This document shows positions 61,031-64,000 of a stretch of DNA of 64,000 nucleotides, one piece after another. Origin of the DNA: Tetrastigma voinierianum (Eukaryota > Streptophyta > Magnoliopsida > Vitales > Vitaceae); assembly GCA_016808115.1 (NCBI GenBank), contig JAEQBH010000033.1:310001-374000 (forward strand). The letters are read 5' to 3'. Position numbers and translations under genes: made by a program. The notes under the pieces are model-generated. The model was not told where the DNA came from. It saw only the letters and a program-made list of their open reading frames with translations, and ran no database searches. Each line of letters begins with the position of its first letter. Positions within the stretch are counted from its first letter, which is position 1.

Positions 61031-61573
61031 AATGGAGATCCCATGAAATGGGTTTATATGGGTAATAACAAGTCATCTGTTGACTGTGGGCTACTCTATC
61101 ATTTATATTTTTTGAGCATTCATACCTATGGTTTAGATGGAGCCTATTCTCCATTGGTTGAGGTTGAGTGTAAGCTCTTAATGAATACCATATTCCTTAT
61201 GGATGGTGTGTTTAGATGCAGAACACATTTAATGGGTTCACCTATATGAGAGTGGAAGTGGGACTGCTTCCTATGAGGACGTAGTCATATTCTCTAGAGC
61301 TCTCATGAATATCCAGACAGGGCGCATGTCCTATTAGCGCTAACTCGTAAAGTACAACTCGTAGTTGAGAAATCAATGTGGATGATAGATTTCTTGAGTC
61401 ACAAAAAGAAACATTGGTTCATAGAATTTTTAATTCACCATGTTTTGTGATTCATACTTATTTATCCTAAGACGTCTATAGCCTATGGGCACCGGATTCA
61501 TACTGGATTCTAGTATTCTCCATTCTAGTCGCCGCTTTCTTCTTCTTCTTCACACTTATACTCTGTGGGGGAT

Positions 61574-62347
61574 TGTTGGAGAGTTTAGTGAGAATAACGT
61601 GAAGAAAAATCCTGTGATATTTCAAATTGACTTGGCCAAGTCATTTAATTTAATTTGTTTTGTTAACCAAGTCAAATTAAAATATGACTTTTCTTTTAAG
61701 CTTTTTTGGCACCTTTCGTGGAGAGATCCGTTGGGACTCCACCCATATAAAGGTGCCCCTCCCCCTTTATTTCTCACACGCTTCATATTGAGATCTCTCT
61801 CTCAAGCTCTCTCCTCTCTCTCTTGCTCAAGTGCTTCTAAGCACTCCTCTTTCTCTCATGTGCTCCCAAGTACTCTCTACAAGTTTCAAGTGCTTTCATA
61901 CCATACACATTAGAGGAACATTATTTGCTCAGCTCGATCAGATTCAATAAGTGGAGGCACCGATTTGGTTGTTGAACTGAGGTGTGAGCGTCATTCTCAC
62001 CGCACCAAGGTTACAACTGGAGGAGGCAACTCACTTTAAGATAGTGCTATCGCACGCCTCACCATTCAATCGATAAGTCATCTTACCTCATATGTTCCTT
62101 GCTTGGTATGTTTTGGGCTAATTCAAACTACCTAATCTTCTAAAAGACCTTCGGTATCAAACCCAAGTACAAATAGTAACTTGTTAGTACATGCCCAGGA
62201 AAGTCTTGTCAACAAGGCGATAAGGGATTAAGGAAAGTGGGGTATAGCGGACTATCACACTCCCTCCACTTACTGTGACTTTCCGCGCATTTAACACATC
62301 TCTACTACTGCTTGCTGTTTCACACAAAGGACATAGTAGAACCAACA
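61574..62347 (+). repeat. Outer element 3' LTR
   Basis: 774 bp, TG...CA, alignable with 52821-53609 plus 57461-57491. It shows scattered substitutions and small indels against the 5' copy, indicating an old insertion. Confidence 0.9.
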
Positions 62348-62639
62348 TGTAAATCTAGTTAAGAGACAACAAATTTTATTCCTAAGTACTATGGTAAAGC
62401 TCAATTGTAGTGGGATCTCTTGCAATTTTTAGGTTTCGATTGTACGGGGACAATCTAAGGATCTTATGTTGGATTGACAAATAAACTGACAGAAAAACAG
62501 TGAGTGGATATCCTTACTTCAGTCCTTTAGGTGCCCCTTCCTAACCTTTGGCACAACCAATAATTAAGTTGCACAGGCGACAAAGAATAAACAACTCTCA
62601 TCCAAGATTTCTATGTAGTGATGAAGCCTTAGCTGACTA

Positions 62640-64000
62640 AAGGATGGTCCAAGAAATCCCAACCAATGTGATCATGAACTTCTTCAAGGTTGACTTTGAG
62701 AACCACCCTTTTTTCACTTGGTCATCCTTTTTCATCCATCAATTTCTTAGCTATTAATTTGCTTCAAAGCTATTTATATCATTACCCTTTACAAAGCTCA
62801 TTGCAAGGTTGAGATGCCTCTTTCAGCATTTGCAGAACTCTTTGGTATAGCACTTGCGAAATAATCTTATAAGCTGGTTTATCACCTTGGGAATAGTCTT
62901 GGGCCATGATACCTTGCCTTCATTAGCTTTAATCTTAATTCTGTCTCCTTGGAATCATAATCTCTGGAGGTGTTTGTGGTGGGGACCACTGCTGAAATAT
63001 GAACTTTTCTCTTTATGGTTTTGAGATTCTCCTACACTAAAGTTCTTTGCTAACTCTTTAGGCTTCACAAAGATATAACTTTGTATGATGACATCTCATG
63101 CATTGCCACAATACCCTTCATCTGTATGTGGATTTTGCCAGCTATCCATATAAAGCAGGTATCTTGGATGGTCTTGTGCTGATGCTTTAGGACCTTCTCC
63201 TAGCCTTGTATTTTGACAATCCATACTAACATCTTTCTTCTTCATAGAACTAGAGAAGCCAAAGGAAAGAAACAAACCCATGTTAGTGTAGCAGTGTAGC
63301 CTCTTCTTTGGAATGGCGATTGATCTAGTATTCTTTTTCAATGAGATTTCTATGACCTATTTCGTACTTATGAGTTCTTGCTATACCCTTAACTTTCTTA
63401 CCAAGCTTACTTCAACCATGCTAGTCTCCCTTGTTCAAATCATAGAGCGACGAGACACCCTTACCGCATTCTGTTAAGGTGAAATGTATTCATTGATTAC
63501 CATCTTCTTCCCTTGCATCAAATGTCTTTACCCAGTTGGACTAAAATTTTCTTTCTTGCTTCATGTTTCAATCCTTCAATCCTTTTCTCCACAATAAGGA
63601 ACATTAGTATTCAAGAAGTTTACTGTGAGTTCTTCATAAACATCATACTAAGACTTAATCCTAAAACTTTTCCTAGTAAATTCCTGAAAAAAACTTCCTT
63701 GTTGGTCCTATAGACTTTCTGTAGATTCAATCCATAAGTCTTCCTCCCCTCCATTGAGCAGTAACCACCTTCATCTCTGAACTTGTCTAATATGACATTC
63801 CTCCATGGATTGCCCTGTTCAACAACAAGACTCTATGATGACTTAGCAGCTTTGAATAGAGCAACAATAGGTTTTTCATATCTAACCCTGCCTTCCCAGA
63901 CTTGTAAGGGCCAAAAAACTAACCACTTTAACCAAGTTTGAAATAAATGACTTGTTATTTTATTTTGCCTTTCTTTTTAAAATTTTTGTTTGTTTTGATC
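62640..64000 (-). mobile_element. LINE-like remnants
   Basis: On the minus strand near 62755-62650 the translation reads KRVVLKVNLEEVHDHIGWDF, close to the reverse transcriptase entry motif of plant L1 LINEs (VVLKVDFEKAYDHV). Near 63815-63720 it reads WRNVILDKFRDEGGYCSMEG, like a segment that lies downstream of the reverse transcriptase in such LINEs. The order is therefore not that of one intact element, so either two copies or a rearrangement is present. All frames are broken. The intervening 62353-62640 shows no identifiable feature. Confidence 0.5.

Larger units (their letters stand above)
52821..62347 (+). mobile_element. Ty1/copia retrotransposon (outer, interrupted by a second element)
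   Basis: The 5' LTR starts TGTTGGAGAGTTAAGTGAGA at 52821 and the 3' LTR starts TGTTGGAGAGTTTAGTGAGA at 61574; both end in ACCAACA (57491 and 62347). A GTGGGGGAT purine tract precedes the 3' LTR. Target duplication: TGTAT (52816-52820) and TGTAA (62348-62352), 4 of 5. The internal coding order is Gag zinc knuckle, protease region, integrase, reverse transcriptase, RNase H, which defines the copia superfamily. Stops and frameshifts throughout mean it is dead. No standard tRNA-Met primer site follows the 5' LTR. Confidence 0.9.

Overview
This window is nuclear DNA of a flowering plant, probably a eudicot. The coding exons are small, sit in long AT-rich introns with GT-AG borders, and the intergenic and intronic DNA is full of Ty1/copia, LINE, solo-LTR and microsatellite sequence. 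I cannot name the species.

Layout. 1-4.65 kb: retroelement-like debris, then the AT-rich upstream region of the first gene. 4.88-31.0 kb (+): one gene of about 23 coding exons for the bifunctional lysine-catabolic enzyme LKR/SDH (lysine-ketoglutarate reductase/saccharopine dehydrogenase). The SDH half (12 exons, 23219-31000) reads cleanly from exon to exon. In the LKR half, five of eleven exons carry small indels that break the frame. The intron separating the halves (15371-23218) holds a copia element nested inside an internally deleted copia element. Other introns hold a LINE fragment, a 991-bp TRIM-like LTR element built around 31 exact-length 14-nt units, and two small poly(A)-type insertions.

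31.0-46.1 kb (-): a tandem segmental duplication with two paralogues (A at 33.7-36.6 kb, B at 40.4-45.6 kb) of a HAD-superfamily, deoxyribonucleotidase-like protein, each with six coding exons of matching structure. Copy B is an open frame of 352 codons with a 2.34-kb solo LTR in intron 2. Copy A has a one-base contraction that truncates its C-terminus. 47.3-49.5 kb (-): a two-exon GH17 glucan endo-1,3-beta-glucosidase with an X8 (CBM43) domain and a GPI-type tail, also with a one-base G-run contraction at the exon 1 border.

52.8-62.3 kb (+): a degenerate copia retrotransposon whose 5' LTR is split by a second copia element, both with recognisable near-matching 5-bp target duplications. 62.35-64 kb: LINE-like remnants on the minus strand.

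The genes do not form an obvious pathway together. The main cautions are that several frame breaks fall in homopolymer runs in three unrelated genes, which looks like consensus error at least in part, and that exon borders come from splice signals and family knowledge, not transcripts. I found no convincing new multi-gene system. The most unusual structure is the 14-nt array element at 13.1-14.1 kb.
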